Source: Xylocopa sonorina (taxonomy: Eukaryota > Arthropoda > Insecta > Hymenoptera > Apidae). From it: a DNA stretch of 64,000 bases. Made by a program: the position numbers and the translations under genes. The notes beneath the pieces were generated by a model, which saw nothing but the letters and a program-made list of their open reading frames with translations, was not told the DNA's origin and ran no database searches. The DNA is taken from the NCBI RefSeq assembly GCF_050948175.1, contig NC_135202.1, forward strand, positions 10,602,001 through 10,666,000. The letters are read 5' to 3'. Numbering within the stretch: the stretch's first letter is position 1; each line of letters starts with the position of its first letter. This document shows positions 22,902 through 35,377 of the stretch, in pieces.

Positions 22902-25900
22902 GATCCAGACACGTTTTCCGCTGCGTTTGCTCGTAGAATCCCGTTTACGCGACTCGAAAGAGGAACCGCGCGACCCGTCCGTCTCGAAACGTCCCGCTGG
23001 AACGATCGAGCGCGTTGTATCGGCATCGCCACGCGGACTAATAAGAAAAGAAATTGGATTTCCTCGGTTTTCGTCGCTCACGGTCCATTTAATCCGGCCC
23101 GTGCTCCCGTCACCGTCGTTTTTCACGTTTGTCTACGGCATTCGATTCGAACGGCGGCTACCAGTCGGGAAAATCGATGCTCCCGGAGTCCCTCGCCGCG
23201 TCCACGCCTGACGCGCGTGCACGCGGACGCTTCATAAATAGCGAAAGCCGTTCGTCGATCGGCTGGACGGGATATACGCGTGTTCTCAGGCGGATTGATT
23301 TTTATTGCCGTGTTACTCGATTCAACCCTGCCCGGTGGGAGACCGTTCCGGACGTCGAATAACTAGCAGGCATCCATCATTCGATACCCTCGATTCCAGA
23401 CATCGTTAGCCACCTCATGAATATCCAATGACGTTTCGAATTTCGCCTCGTTCCACTTGATCCGGTATCCTAAAAACGCGAACGGAACACGCGAGTGGGG
23501 AGGCGAAAATTCGCTAACAATCGTTTCTAGCAACGGTGGTATCTCGCTGCGTGGAATTTCGCGCCCTGGGTGCTCCATCAAGCCTCGTAATAAATTCGCG
23601 AAATGGGCGCGAATCGACGAATCAGCGGCGGGCCAGGAGAGATAAGTAAGAAGTCGTGTAGCGGCGCGATCCATCAACGCGATCGGTCGATCCATCAAAA
23701 ACGATCCAGCGAGGATCGTCCTTGGTCGCCACGCGACGTCGGCTCACCCCTTTTCATTAATCATTTCGAGCGGTGCCGAAAAACCGCCGCCCCTCGGTTT
23801 TACGATCTCGTTCGAGAGTCTCTCCAGGAAGAGTCTATCGAGCGTGGTATAACCGCTACGCTGGAATAGAGGCTCGAGGTATTTCGTTGAATTTCACTCG
23901 CACGGTGATGGTAAATTATTGTAAGGGTTAATGGGTGGAGTTTCAACCCCGGTGTCATAACGCGCGGCTGCGATGCGAGCGCGTAACTCGCGCGCCGCTG
24001 AAATTACACGACCGCGGTCCGCGATGAGAAACGCATCGAGTTTCCCTCAGAAATCTGGCCCTGAGAGATGCTCGAGATTAATTAAGAAGCTGTCGATTAA
24101 TCGTCGCGCCAGACGCAGCTCTGTCGCGTCTCTAATTCGTAACTCGCGACGCGAATTCTTCGTTGCTTCCGAGTGTTTCAGTAAACGTTTCAGTCAATCC
24201 AGGCAGCGGAGATCTCCAGAATTCGATGTCGAGGAATGAGATGGTATTTCAACTTTCGAGGATTCTCCACCGTGCACGCCTCTACCCACGTGCAAAAGTA
24301 AAAAACGAAGGAAACTGAAATTACCCTTGGCTCGATGAAAATGTATCGTCGCGATCGCGACGCGCGTCGATCGTCGTACGCTCCTTTAATGGAACCGGCT
24401 ACGGTTCCTCGTAGCAAGCGGAGAGCTGACAAAGATATTGCGTTAGAAATGGCGGGCGAAGCTGGCGATAAACAACCGTGGATCGAGACTCGTGAGTAAC
24501 GGGAGAGCCGCGAACTCCCCGTCTCGCTTCCCGTCGTTGGTCGCGGGGATCCGTATCCGGCGGTGTATCCCGACCTCCGCCGCCTCCCGTTGGGCTCTGA
24601 GTTATTACATTTTCGAAGCGAGGCTGCCTGCGAGCCGGCGGACAAAAGGATGTGCGAGGGCGACGCTGGGAAATATGGTGCGCCGGGTGCTGGTGTATCG
24701 GGAAATTGTAGCACGTGTCGCGACACGAATCTAACACGGTTTAAATGAAAATTGAACCGATACAGGTGGGGATCAGGCGTCGTCTCCGGTTGCGTCCACG
24801 GATTCTACTCGTGTCCTCGATGTCTTCGTCCGAGAGACTCGTGTTCGCGTGAACGTAGCCCAGCAACTGTAGACTCGTCGTCTTCTGGGCTCGAAAGTGT
24901 TGAAATATGCTTTGACCAGTGAAATATTAACGCGCTCGTCGCATTCGTCGCGAGAAACGCTGCGGGACTACACGGTCCACGGAGTCAGGTCCGCGAAGAG
25001 TCGCAGCGAAGAAGAGCTCAAGACGAAGCTCGTGCCGCGGAAACAAAGGGTTGGAGAAAGAGAAACGGGGCTGCGGCTAGACGGCAGAGACGTATAGCGG
25101 CCATTGTCTCGCAGTCGGTTTTTCCACGTAGCGAATAAAAGACGCGGCTGTGAACGATAACACAGCTGAACCGAACCGGAACGCCCATGGAGACCCGTGT
25201 ACCACGCGAAACGGAGAATTATTAAGGGTTGCACTTCCGATGTCAGATGTACTGCCGGAGATCGCACGAGATTTGTTCCTGCGATGTTCCACGATATTCC
25301 TATTCCCGTGTAACGACCAGCTCGTTCCTCTTGTCGCGTGGAATTTCTTCGTCTCCCTCTTTTCGCTTCCAAGACCACCCGTACCCTGTGTCCGCTCTAG
25401 CTATTTTCGTTCAGAAACGTCTCCACGAAACTCCAACCAACGAGAAAGAAGATAACGACGAACCGTCTCGATTTCACTCGAACAATTTGGGTTCGTTCGA
25501 CCTGTCACGCTCGTTACCACGCGTAACCAGCCTCCGGTTTAAGCTGGACGTACAAAAGCTCGCGAGAGAGGGTTAAATTCATGGTCGTGTAGCCGCTTCA
25601 TAATGCGAGTAGGTACAAAAGAGTAGCCTGGGAACAGAGGGCGAGGCGAGGTTGTCTTCGCGGGACAATGTCGCGGCAAGTGGCTCGATAACGAAAAGTT
25701 TGCGCCACCTTGGAGAGGCGGGATGTACGGCTCTTGATGCGGGAATAAACTTCACCTTTGTGGGACGCGCGTCGAGCTTTTTCTCAGCGTCGCGTCGCGC
25801 TGGCTAACTACCGACCAGTCGACGTAATACCGAGTAATTCACCCACTGTTGCGTTCTACCCCGTCGAACATCGCTGGGCAAAGTTTTTAATTAGAACCGG

Positions 25901-27752
25901 AATCACCGCGGCATGAAAGGGAGTTCTCTCGATCCTGTGCTCGTTTCCGATTGAAGGTGTGCAGGTTACGCCAGAGTCTACCTTGAAATTCGTTACACTC
26001 GGAGCCACTCGCTGATCCGTTTACTTAAAAATGTCTGCGCCGGGATTTAATGATTCTCTCGAGTTACTTGCAGAGGGAAATGATTATTCCCGAGCACTCT
26101 CGCGGTTCGTTATTTAAATTCAACGCGCGTTCGACGTATCCTTGGCCCCCGAGGCGTCTCTCCTCGCGTCCCAGCGTCGGATCGGCGGATTCAAAGCGTC
26201 CCTGATTGCTGCTCCCAGCCTCGATTCTCTTTTTTTCTCAGCATAAAAGGCTCCGTTAACCAGTCAAAGCCACCGCGGCTAGCAGGAAACTCGCGTCAAA
26301 GCGAGCCACGTCCGCTTCCGCGTCGCGAGATACTCCGCGTAAATATCCCCTCGCGAGTCGTGACAGGAATGGCTGCCGCTTAGCGCGAAATTTCAGCTCG
26401 TTTCCGGGCGTAAACGTTATCGCGCGTCTTCCTTCCGATTCTTTTGTTCCCTGCTCCCGTTTACCCGCCAGAGTCCCCATGTTTATGGATCGAGAAACGC
26501 GAGGAGAAAAAAACTGTTCGAACAGAAAACCGTGGTCCCGTTTTTTCTCCTCTTATTTTTCAGGGTGACCTCGTCGTCCGTACCGCGCGGTTATCGATTC
26601 GTCGTGTACTTCGAGTGCCAGCGAGGAGGGCACGATGCACACTCGTACACGCCTACGATGCAACGGGATGCACTGATTCAGCGGGTTCGCTCGCGACTAA
26701 GCTGAACGCGGAAGCACGTGCGATTCGGTCGATATCGCGGCTGGCTTCGTTCTAACAACGTCTGCAGACTGCGAACCTTCGCAACGGTCTTCGTATTATT
26801 TATCGCGACGAGACGATCGATCGCGCGAGCCTGTCGTTGCATGAAAATTAGAGAGCTGAATTCCCGCGAAGTTGCTCCACGCGGTGGTTAGTTGGGTCTG
26901 AAAGTAATTGGATTCGTCGTGGTACTCGACGATGGTAACTCGGATGGACACATTAACTACAGGATGCATCGAAGAACGATTCGACGGGGAGAAGAAAACA
27001 CGTAGAGCTACGGAGAGCGATCAATACCGTTTCGAACTGCACCGTGTTATAGAGCCGTACCCTCAGCTCGCCCTTCGTCTCTTTATTCCTTTCCACGGGA
27101 CCGTTTGCGGTTTCCAAGAGGGTTGCTGGACGTCTACGCGGCAGTCTTCCTCCTCGTGTTTGCTTTTCTGCCTCGCGAGTTCGCGTCTCGATTAAACGCT
27201 AAATATTTTTCCGCGCACTGTGTCTGCGAGCGTACAGCGTTTTCTAAACAGCACACGTGCCGTAGGGTGCGATTCACCGACGAGGGTTGGGGGATGGAAA
27301 ACGAGCTTGAGAAACAAGATGAGAACAGACGCGAGGGAATCGAAGCCGTCGTTCTTTTTCGTCGTGCGATTTTTCGAAACGGACATCGAGTCGATCTTCC
27401 TGGACGCGCGACGACACGTCGCCATCTCGACGATGGGGTATGCCAGCGGACAGGGTGGTTTTTTCATCGGTCGCGAAATCGCCCCGTTGAAGGAAACACC
27501 GTGGCCATAGGCGGCGAGGCTATTGCCAGCGGTCACGTCAAACGCGTTATCCAACGTGAAACGTCCGATAACGAAGTCTGAAAAGAGTTACGAGCGGCGT
27601 TTCTGACGATTCTAATGGGGGTCGACGACGAACTAATAATAGAGGGGATCGATACGCGGTGCTAGTCCAAGTCACGGCATCCCTCCTCGTCCCGTGGCGC
27701 TTGGCTTGTTCGCCTCTGTTTAACTGGCACTGACTGTAGTTTTGCTCCCGGC

Positions 27753-27769
27753 CAGGGGTCCCCAACCTT
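27753..27769 (+). mobile_element. hAT-type terminal inverted repeat end (candidate)
   Basis: CAGGGGTCCCCAACCTT closely resembles the terminal sequence of many hAT DNA transposons (CAG.GGTCCCCAACCTT form). Its orientation puts the element to the right, where a diverged AT-richer repeat block follows. No matching opposite end (AAGGTTGGGGACCCCTG) was seen nearby, so the element would be truncated or decayed. Family resemblance is from general knowledge of hAT termini. Confidence 0.35.
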
Positions 27770-27782
27770 GAATCCTCTTCCA

Positions 27783-28210
27783 GCAATCCTTGGAAGATCG
27801 ACCCGCTCGATATCCTTTACGCTGCTTTCCTTGTGGAACCGAAAATCTGATTTATTATCGATCTGTACTATTGAATTCGTGGATGCACTTCCATCGAGAA
27901 GTCTTTACTAATCCGATTGAGGCGAAAATCTGTTTGGAACAACGTTTAGAAGATTATCTTTGAGTCTGACTAATTTTTGATCGACACACTTGGCAGAACT
28001 GAAAGTCTGATTTATTATTGATCTATACCACTGATTCTGAAGTTCTGCTTGCACAGAGGGCTTTATAATCGTTCGATCGATTTGTATATCTTTCTAAAAC
28101 AATCCTTGGAGGATTATATTTATTCGTTCGAAAATCTGACTTATTATTGATCTACATCACTGACTCTGAACTCTCGCTGCTATTACGGGACCAACAGCCG
28201 TTCGATCGAT
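27783..28210. repeat. Three diverged tandem copies of a ~115-160-bp unit
   Basis: The shared core GAAA(A/G)TCTGA(T/C)TTATTAT(C/T)GATCT starts at 27841, 28001 and 28130. Each copy is preceded by a related leader: CAATCCTTGGAAGAT near 27785, ACGTTTAGAAGATTAT near 27942, and CAATCCTTGGAGGATTAT at 28100. The core is followed by variants of a CACTGACTCTGAA motif in the last two copies. The block is AT-richer than its surroundings and may be the interior of the hAT-like element that seems to start at 27753. Confidence 0.7.
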
Positions 28211-29918
28211 CCGCGACTCGTTCCGCGACAATTTTTGCGAGCTTTTAACATTAAGCCTGAAGCATGTTTCATTCAAAGTCCGCTCAATTATTGACTGGTA
28301 TCACCGATTGGACGACTGCACAAGCACGTCCACGTTCCGTTTCGCTTGGCTCGCGATTATCTCGTCGGTCGGACCGATCGAGCCGGGCAACTTTTGTTCG
28401 CCGTTTTTCGAGCTATCGCGCGTCAGAGGCGACACGTGAAATCCGTGCAGCTGAACTGTCAGAACGGTTGACAGTCACTGCACGCGCGGCGGACTTCCGA
28501 CAAGCGGACCGAGGCGGACCTTTAGCAGGCACCGCGAATAAACGAACGGGACGTTAAAATATTCAACGGTAGCCGACCGCGCGGTGCTTCCTCTGTCTTC
28601 TCTTCCTCTGTCATTCCAGCTGACAGGCCGACCTTTCAATTCGCGGCAGCCAATTGAAAATCTTTGCCCTACCACCGTGCAATCGATACCGTGGATCCCC
28701 ATCCCCGCGTCCGCGGAACCGATCCAATCGCGAAACACTTAATCGAACCCGCATCTGTCATTCGTACGCGTTACAAATTCGAGTCCACTGCGATTGGCCT
28801 GTAAATTGCTTCGCGAAACGAACGTACGTCGGAGAATAAAGTATAAAGATCGCGAGACACACGGAAGACACGGGAGAAACGCAACAGCCTGGAGAACGCG
28901 ACGCAGCACGCATACCTGATTCAAGCTTGACAACATCGTCACGTTCCTCGCGAGCACCCGGCTATATCCACGATTTATTCTCTCCGCCAGCGACAAGTAT
29001 CTCTACTCTCCACTGGATCGTCGCGAACTTTTTAACGTCGTTTAAAACGCACGAATCTCCGCGCACTCTCTCTTCCCCCGTAGCCCACGGAAAGTTACCT
29101 GGTCGTAAAACAGCGAGAATGGGGTAACCGGGTTGTCGGGAGACCCGAACGCGGCGGCGTAAATAATCATTTCGAGAATGGGCGTAAATTCGAAAGTTTC
29201 GCTGGGCGATCGTAATAAACGTCGAAAACGGGGGGAGGGCGCGGAGTTACGCGACTTGGAGAATACTTTCCGTCTGGCGCGTGAAGGGAGAACGGAAACG
29301 CGAGCGTTCCTCGGCAGAGAGGCGAAAGGCGGACGGTTCTTCGACTTTACGACTCGTATCTTCGACTGATCTCACGCGGGCTGGCTGGTTCCCACGGTAC
29401 CGTGACGAGGGTGCGCGCGTATGGGACCAGAGGGTGATAAAAAAAAATGTTTAATCTCCCCTGGACAAATGAAACGTCCTGCGGTCAGAAACGAGCAATC
29501 CCACTGACTGATCTGAGGATTTAATCGCGTTTGTCCGAGACGTGACGCGAGACGCTTTCGAGGTTGCAGTCCATTCCAGGGGATGAAATTTGCCCGCGCC
29601 ATTGGACGCGTGGGAACGTTTAATTAGAACCTGGAACGCTCGTAAATTCGCTGGTCGTTTTTATTTACCTGAGGATACTGCTTTATCGTCGATTGTACTA
29701 TTTTTTTTTGGTAAATAAAAATTTGATCGAACGGATATGTAATAAAGCGACGACGCGATGCGATCGAACGATGAAACGTACAAACGATATCGCGGACGAT
29801 TATTTTCTGGGTGCGATGAAAGTTGCTCGCGGCTGGTTGATTAGCGCGCGGTCCACGGCGAACGATGCTTTCTCGAAAGCTTAATCGAGCTTTATTAACG
29901 AGCGAGCCCTGGCGAAAT

Positions 29919-29960
29919 TGTTTGCCCTCGAGATCGTAATTAGCGATCCGAGGGCAAACA
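29919..29960. repeat. 42-nt hairpin: 12-bp plus 5-bp perfect stems
   Basis: TGTTTGCCCTCG at 29919-29930 pairs perfectly with CGAGGGCAAACA at 29949-29960. After one bulged A (29931), GATCG at 29932-29936 pairs with CGATC at 29944-29948. The seven-base loop is TAATTAG, a homeodomain-type core. Either strand would fold. It is too short for a standard microRNA precursor and pairing does not extend clearly outward. Function unknown. Confidence 0.8.
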
Positions 29961-31255
29961 GCGACTGCGCTAATAATTCTCCGCGCCACTTACGTAAGGC
30001 GTGTTGCAGCGTCGAAAGGTTTACATTCGAACCAGATGGCGGACCGCGCAAGGTGGCGTCTCGGGGTTGCGCCGATAAATTCGATCGGCGCGCCGCTCGT
30101 AAAATCCAGCGGCCGCTCGTTTCGCGACTGGATCTCGTCCACGATCGAGTAACGAGCACGATAATTGCCATTCCAGGTGATCCTGCAGCTTGGACCAACG
30201 TCTGGACCAACTCTTTCAGCGCGCCGCAACGTCGTCAGTGAAATAAGGGCGGCGAGACTTAGGGACAGGGTGAGTGAGACCGTCCACGCGATCGACTCCT
30301 TCCATTACCGTCGTGATTGATCGCGTTGCAATTAGATTCACGCGAAGATCGTTCGCGCAAGGAACGTCCACGCGCCCCAACGTCCAACGTTAATTACCAG
30401 AGGTGGATACGGTTGCGCAATCGACGGAGGAAATTACAATTACGCGAGAGAATTACAACTGGGCCAGAGAGTCGCGTTTGAACGAATGGGCTATTAATAT
30501 CGGGCTCGTGCTCGCGTTGCACGAGTTACTTTTCCAACTTGGTATTATTGTTCTCGCGTGGCACCGCGCTCGACCACCCCCGCCCCATCGAGCCTCTCGC
30601 GGGTGCCACTTTTCCAGCGACAATTTCGAGCGTCAAAGTCTGCGATCCGCGAATCGCAGAAGTCATCCGTTCCGCTAATGTACACTAGGTGAAATTGAAA
30701 CTCGGTCGCGGCTACCCGCCGATGAAACATTAGCATAATGTCCCGCGCACCGCGGTCTACCGCGGGAACCAACGAGCGCGTGCCACCCTCTATGCAAATC
30801 CTCGCAGTCGTAATCGTAAAACGTGGGGTGTACAACAACCTCGTATTACAGCTACCCGCGAGAGGATATCCCCGCGACTCGTTTTATTCACGGATAAAAC
30901 GTACACCAGACGAGGGAAGGGGACGCGAGTCTCGGTTAGAGGGAGGCAATTTCTCGGGCTGGAATCGATGGTCCGTTCCAGATCCCTCCCCAGGGCTAAT
31001 ATTCCGAATGGCTGGCGCCTGCATAAGCGATTCGTCGCGAGGACGCGAGCCTACGCGATAAAATCACCCTCGTCTCGGGACACGAGTTCGTTCGTTGGGA
31101 AAGCTTACCGAATATTTCACCCCCTCGACGAGGGTGGGCGTGCGTATCGCTCGCGACGAGGTTGCCGCGCCGCATTACGCGAATGAGAGTCGTCTGATGT
31201 CGGGGAATGGAGGTCAGAAAGAATGTTATCCGGGACGATTCCTGCGGACGCTGAA

Positions 31256-31279
31256 AGGGGCCACGATTGAATGGCCCCT
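31256..31279. repeat. Short inverted repeat, 8-bp arms
   Basis: AGGGGCCA and TGGCCCCT separated by eight bases. Confidence 0.55.
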
Positions 31280-31631
31280 GCGCGGGAAACGAAACGTTTC
31301 GTGGACTCTCGCAGGGCCAATGTCTGCTACCACTGATTGCGAGTGTTTCGTTGCCTCGTAACCGGGAAACGAGCGTGTTCGAGAGCCTCTGGTCCCGTGG
31401 TAGACGAGACTGTTGACCGGTTCGATCGTTGGGGTGATCTTCGGAAATTTGCGATGATCTTTGACAATTGCGTCTGTTTCACGCGAGGGGATGTTCGCTG
31501 CGAATAAATTTAATCGTTTCGCGAGTCGATGTTCGACGTCGCGGATATTTTAATTCGTCTAGAGGTCGTCGCGTGGAAATAGATTCGAAATTCGTGGAGG
31601 AGGAGGAAGAGAAGGGGGATGGGACGGTGAT

Positions 31632-31647
31632 AGAGAGAGAGAGAGAG
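31632..31647. repeat. (GA)n microsatellite
   Basis: Eight GA units in a purine-rich stretch. Confidence 0.7.
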
Positions 31648-33534
31648 TAAAAAGGGAGCGTCGATGGAATCGATGGAATAACAAAGTTCCGGCGGAAGGG
31701 CTTCGGGACGGAAACGAACGGCGAACAAAAGGCATTCACGGGGAAATGCAACTACGAGATGCGAGTAAACAACGCGGCCTGTAATAACGCCGCGACCGAA
31801 TCTCTCCTCGATCTCGAGATCTCTACGGATCGATAACCGTAGTCCGTTGCGGAGTGGCTCCGTTTCCAGGCATTCGTGCCGCATTTTTCGAACGTTACCG
31901 TGTCCTCCGTGTATTGAGATTTCAGTCGAGCCAGCGAAAATGAGCCAACCGTTTCCTCCGTTTCCTCTACTCTTTCAGGAAACGCGTTGTACGCGATAAC
32001 ATTGTTACCGTGAACTCTCGCGAACGCTGGTCTCGATTTAATACAAATTTCGAACAAAACCTAACCCCTGGCAACAACGCAGCTCTCGAGGTAGCTTATC
32101 CAGTAGCTGTACATCAAGAGAGACGCGTCAGGATTTACGGTAACGAACGAATTACTGAAATCAGCATCGACTTCCACCGGATAATTGGGCTTGTTACCAA
32201 AGGCAGCCATTAGCGAACGCCAGACTCTCCTTCTTTCCAATGCGCTCGAGTGTCGACGAAGGAAGCCTGGACAGTCGATTGGTCGAACCGCCAGTAGTCA
32301 TCGACGGAAGAAAACCGAAGAGTCTTGCTCTTCGTTAGAGGTGGAGCTCGCGAAATTGGACCGTAAAAGTGGAGGAAGGCTGGATAACAGAGGCGTCGTT
32401 ACTCGCCACTGAAAAGGGGTTAAGAAACATACTGTTTCACGACTACCTCGCAGCACTATTCGACGATTAAATCCCTCCTTTAATTATTCACACGATTCTA
32501 CTACTCATCGTCACGAGGATTAACCGAAAACTACCCCAACCCATGGTTGTCGTGGATGTCGAAGGGGACGTAGGACCGTGGTATCGTGTCGGTGGAAGCG
32601 ACACGTTACACGCTGTCGACGAAACATCGGAGCGCACAGAATTGGACTCTATCTAGAAGCAATCGATGGCAATTCGCTTGATCCACTGCGGCCGGTTTAA
32701 CGACCAACCGATGGAGTTCGACGCGGCAACTGTTCCACGATCGAACGCCCGTTAAACACGCCGTCCACTTCCGGCTGTTGGGGACGATCGAGTCGCGCGA
32801 GGGTCCCGAGACGTTCAGCGGCGCGAGACGACAACATCGCGACGGCCAGACGAGGATCCCTCAGGGGACAGGATGGAAGTGGGACCGTGGAGCTGGGTTC
32901 TTCCGGTTAAAGTTCAATTAGCCAGCCGTGGAACGCGGCGAGAGCACCAGTGTCGCGACCGATAACGAACAGGAGACGAAGAACGGGGCTTTCCTTTTTG
33001 CTGGCTGACGGTGGCGCTCACCCCTCGCGCACGGATTAATCGTTCCCCCGTGGGATGGTAACGAGCTGAAGAAGAGGCGGAAAAAATTGCCGACGAGGAC
33101 GAAGAAGGCTTTGGAGAATTAAAGATCCGCGGTGTGTTCTTCGAATGGCGGCGATTAAAAGCGCGACGGGAGGAAGAGGGCGAGCAGAGAACCAGGTGGA
33201 GGATAATGCCTTTAAATGAGACCGATCCCGCAGCCCCGATAGGGACGTCTGGAACGGCACCCGGGTGTCTTGAAATCCGAATCTGGGATCCAGCGCTTTC
33301 AACGCCCGTCTACAGTCGGAGTAAAGGAGATATTAATTACCAAGTCCGTTAAGAACTCGCCACTCCTCGATTACGAACGTGGATACGTCGGAACACCCGC
33401 GATCTCTGCGCAACAAACTGAAAATTAGCCATATTCCATAGCCCCTGTTCCACGAGGTAGAAACCAGAAGGAGAGACTGGACAAAAGCGATTGTCCGCCG
33501 TCGAGGCTCTATCCAGACATAATTCGTATCCGCG

Positions 33535-33550
33535 GAGAGAGAGAGAGAAA
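33535..33550. repeat. (GA)n microsatellite
   Basis: Seven GA units followed by an A run. Confidence 0.7.
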
Positions 33551-35155
33551 GGTTCCGCGCTAACAATGAGCCAGCCGTTGCAACCGGACGCGACCAGTCG
33601 TTTTCTTTCCCTTCCGGCCTGGGGAATTTCGAAGTCCACGGCGGCGCTCCCTCCACGGTTCGCCCGTGGAGAGCGAATTATCATTCTCGACGGTGCTTTA
33701 ATTCGCTGGTACGAGCCAGAACCGAGCCAGACCAGCGACGCTGGATACCTCTGTTTATGAATTACCCACGGGATTTCTTTCGCGAGCGCCCCGCTCGGAA
33801 GAGGGTAGCAGAGGGTGGGTCGCGTGCCACGAATTCAGACGCGCCTCGCCGTGGACGCGTTGCCGAGATACCTGGCGAACGAGCCCGCTTCTCTTTGTTT
33901 ACAGTTATTACTCCAGGAGAATGTTCGCGATCGTTAAAGCTCCCCGGAGGAAGCTCGCCCTCGCTTCCACGTACAAGGGAAGACGCTTAGGACGTCGATT
34001 ATTCCTCTCTCAGAAGAAGTTCGCCGCGAATTTTGGCTGACGAACTCCGACGTGAACCTTGTATCCACTGACACTGAGCAAGGGCGGGTAGCTAGTGCCT
34101 TGCGTTATCGATGCAATTAACGTCCAGCTCCGGATCCTCTGGGAATCGAAACGATCCCAACCTAACGCAACCCACCCCTGGTAACCCGTGAAGTTGGCTG
34201 AGACGATCATTTGGTCGCGCGACTCGCTACTCGCGGCGAATCGAGCGTACGAAAGGGTACCTTGGAATCACTGAGTCGCGTCAACGGGGTGGAACAGTTA
34301 AAAGGGTTCGTTATCATCGAAGTTTCGCTGGGGGATCGCGGCGCGGGTATTAACGCCGAAGACCAAGCCCTTTCAATTAAGCGGCCACGGTTTAATATCG
34401 CCGTGGGCATTAATTGACCCGAATCGTTAAGGCGACGCACCTTACCGCGATCCGAGTCGTTACCAAGTCATTAAGGCCCGTGGGAAACTTCCAGGTGAAG
34501 ATATCCACGCGTATCGTAGATGAAAGTATTCCGGGGCGACGTCCGCCGATAATTTCGTCGAAATTAATGGGCTTTATCGGGTATTACTGCGTTTTAATTA
34601 CACCGCGAGCCACGCGGCAGTTATCTGACCCGGATAAACGCGCGGGTATTTGCGGAACCGTGGCAATAGCACCAGGTCTGCACGACCCGACAAGTGTCAC
34701 GGAGTTTAGTTCGGTTTTGTTAATTAAACGCTTCGCTCTGCGACGCGTAACGCGAGAGTAATAAAAATATTCGACGATGTAACGAATCGTATAGAGCGAA
34801 CAGTGGATTATTCGAAAAGAGGCGAAGGAAGTTGTGGATCGAGTGGTTAGATGTACGCGATTTTTCTCGTAGGAAGGATTTCCTTCGCCACGTTTACTAG
34901 AATTGGACGAACTCACTGCGCGATGGATTAAAGGCTCGAAAAGTAGCGCATTATCGCTCGATCACGGTCGATCGGGTAACAAGTGCGCCACTGGCGACTA
35001 GTTAATTGCCGCTTCGAATTTCTCCGGACATAAATTAAGCGCGCCGAACAGGCGGACGGCATTATTTCCCAATTTTATCGGCCGACTCTGCATAAAATTC
35101 AAATTAAGCGGCACCCGGTGACGTTCGCCGGCGTGACGCTCGTTCGCCGATTGAA

Positions 35156-35377
35156 TTATAGATCGGCCAATGAATTATTTCTATTATAAATTATTAGGCG
35201 AACGGCAGATGCCGCGATGAATTTTTCACGGTCCTCCTGAGCTACGCGAGCGTCTGGATTTCGCGAGGAGAACTCCGTGGATTTTTCAACCCTTCCGCCG
35301 CGTGGCTGGTGAACGGAAGCTCCTCGTTCCGGTAGCTCCGTGTTTCCGTGAGCAATTTTTAACGAGTTTATCGCGGG
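35156..35377 (-). CDS. Candidate minus-strand terminal exon, 73 codons, unrecognised
   Basis: A strong acceptor, with a long pyrimidine-rich tract rich in TTTATC and CTTTTTC words ending TTTTTTAAACAG, lies immediately before 35377. The next 74 codons are open to TAA at 35158-35156. The frame reads PAINSLKIAHGNTELPERG, then VEKSTEFSSRNPDARVAQ, then EDREKFIAASAVRL. This is less Arg-biased than typical chance frames here. No family is recognised and no AATAAA is seen just after the stop. It lies on the complexin strand but could not be complexin's known C-terminus. Chance remains quite possible. Confidence 0.2.
   Translation of the reverse strand, partial: PAINSLKIAHGNTELPERGASVHQPRGGRVEKSTEFSSRNPDARVAQEDREKFIAASAVRLIIYNRNNSLADL

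Larger units (their letters stand above)
17664..27752. other. cpx: 5' flank or upstream intron of complexin, no gene recognised
   Basis: On the minus strand this lies upstream of the complexin start exon. It holds a GA microsatellite at 18070, a candidate plus-strand initiator and 5' exon at 19607-19678, and a 9-bp hairpin at 22879-22901. Plus-strand acceptor-like tracts near 26240 and 26564 have no donor. Minus-strand acceptor-like signals near 18057 and 18592 also lack donors. The long frames (up to 257 codons at 17815-18588) have no family features. Confidence 0.45.
28211..35155. other. Noncoding stretch, no gene recognised
   Basis: CpG-rich sequence with the 29919-29960 hairpin, an 8-bp hairpin at 31256-31279, and GA tracts near 31.63 and 33.54 kb. 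A plus-strand TCAGT initiator-like word at about 30236 is followed by a donor-like CAGG|GTGAGT at about 30269. A strong minus-strand acceptor-like signal near 32412 has no donor. Confidence 0.45.
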
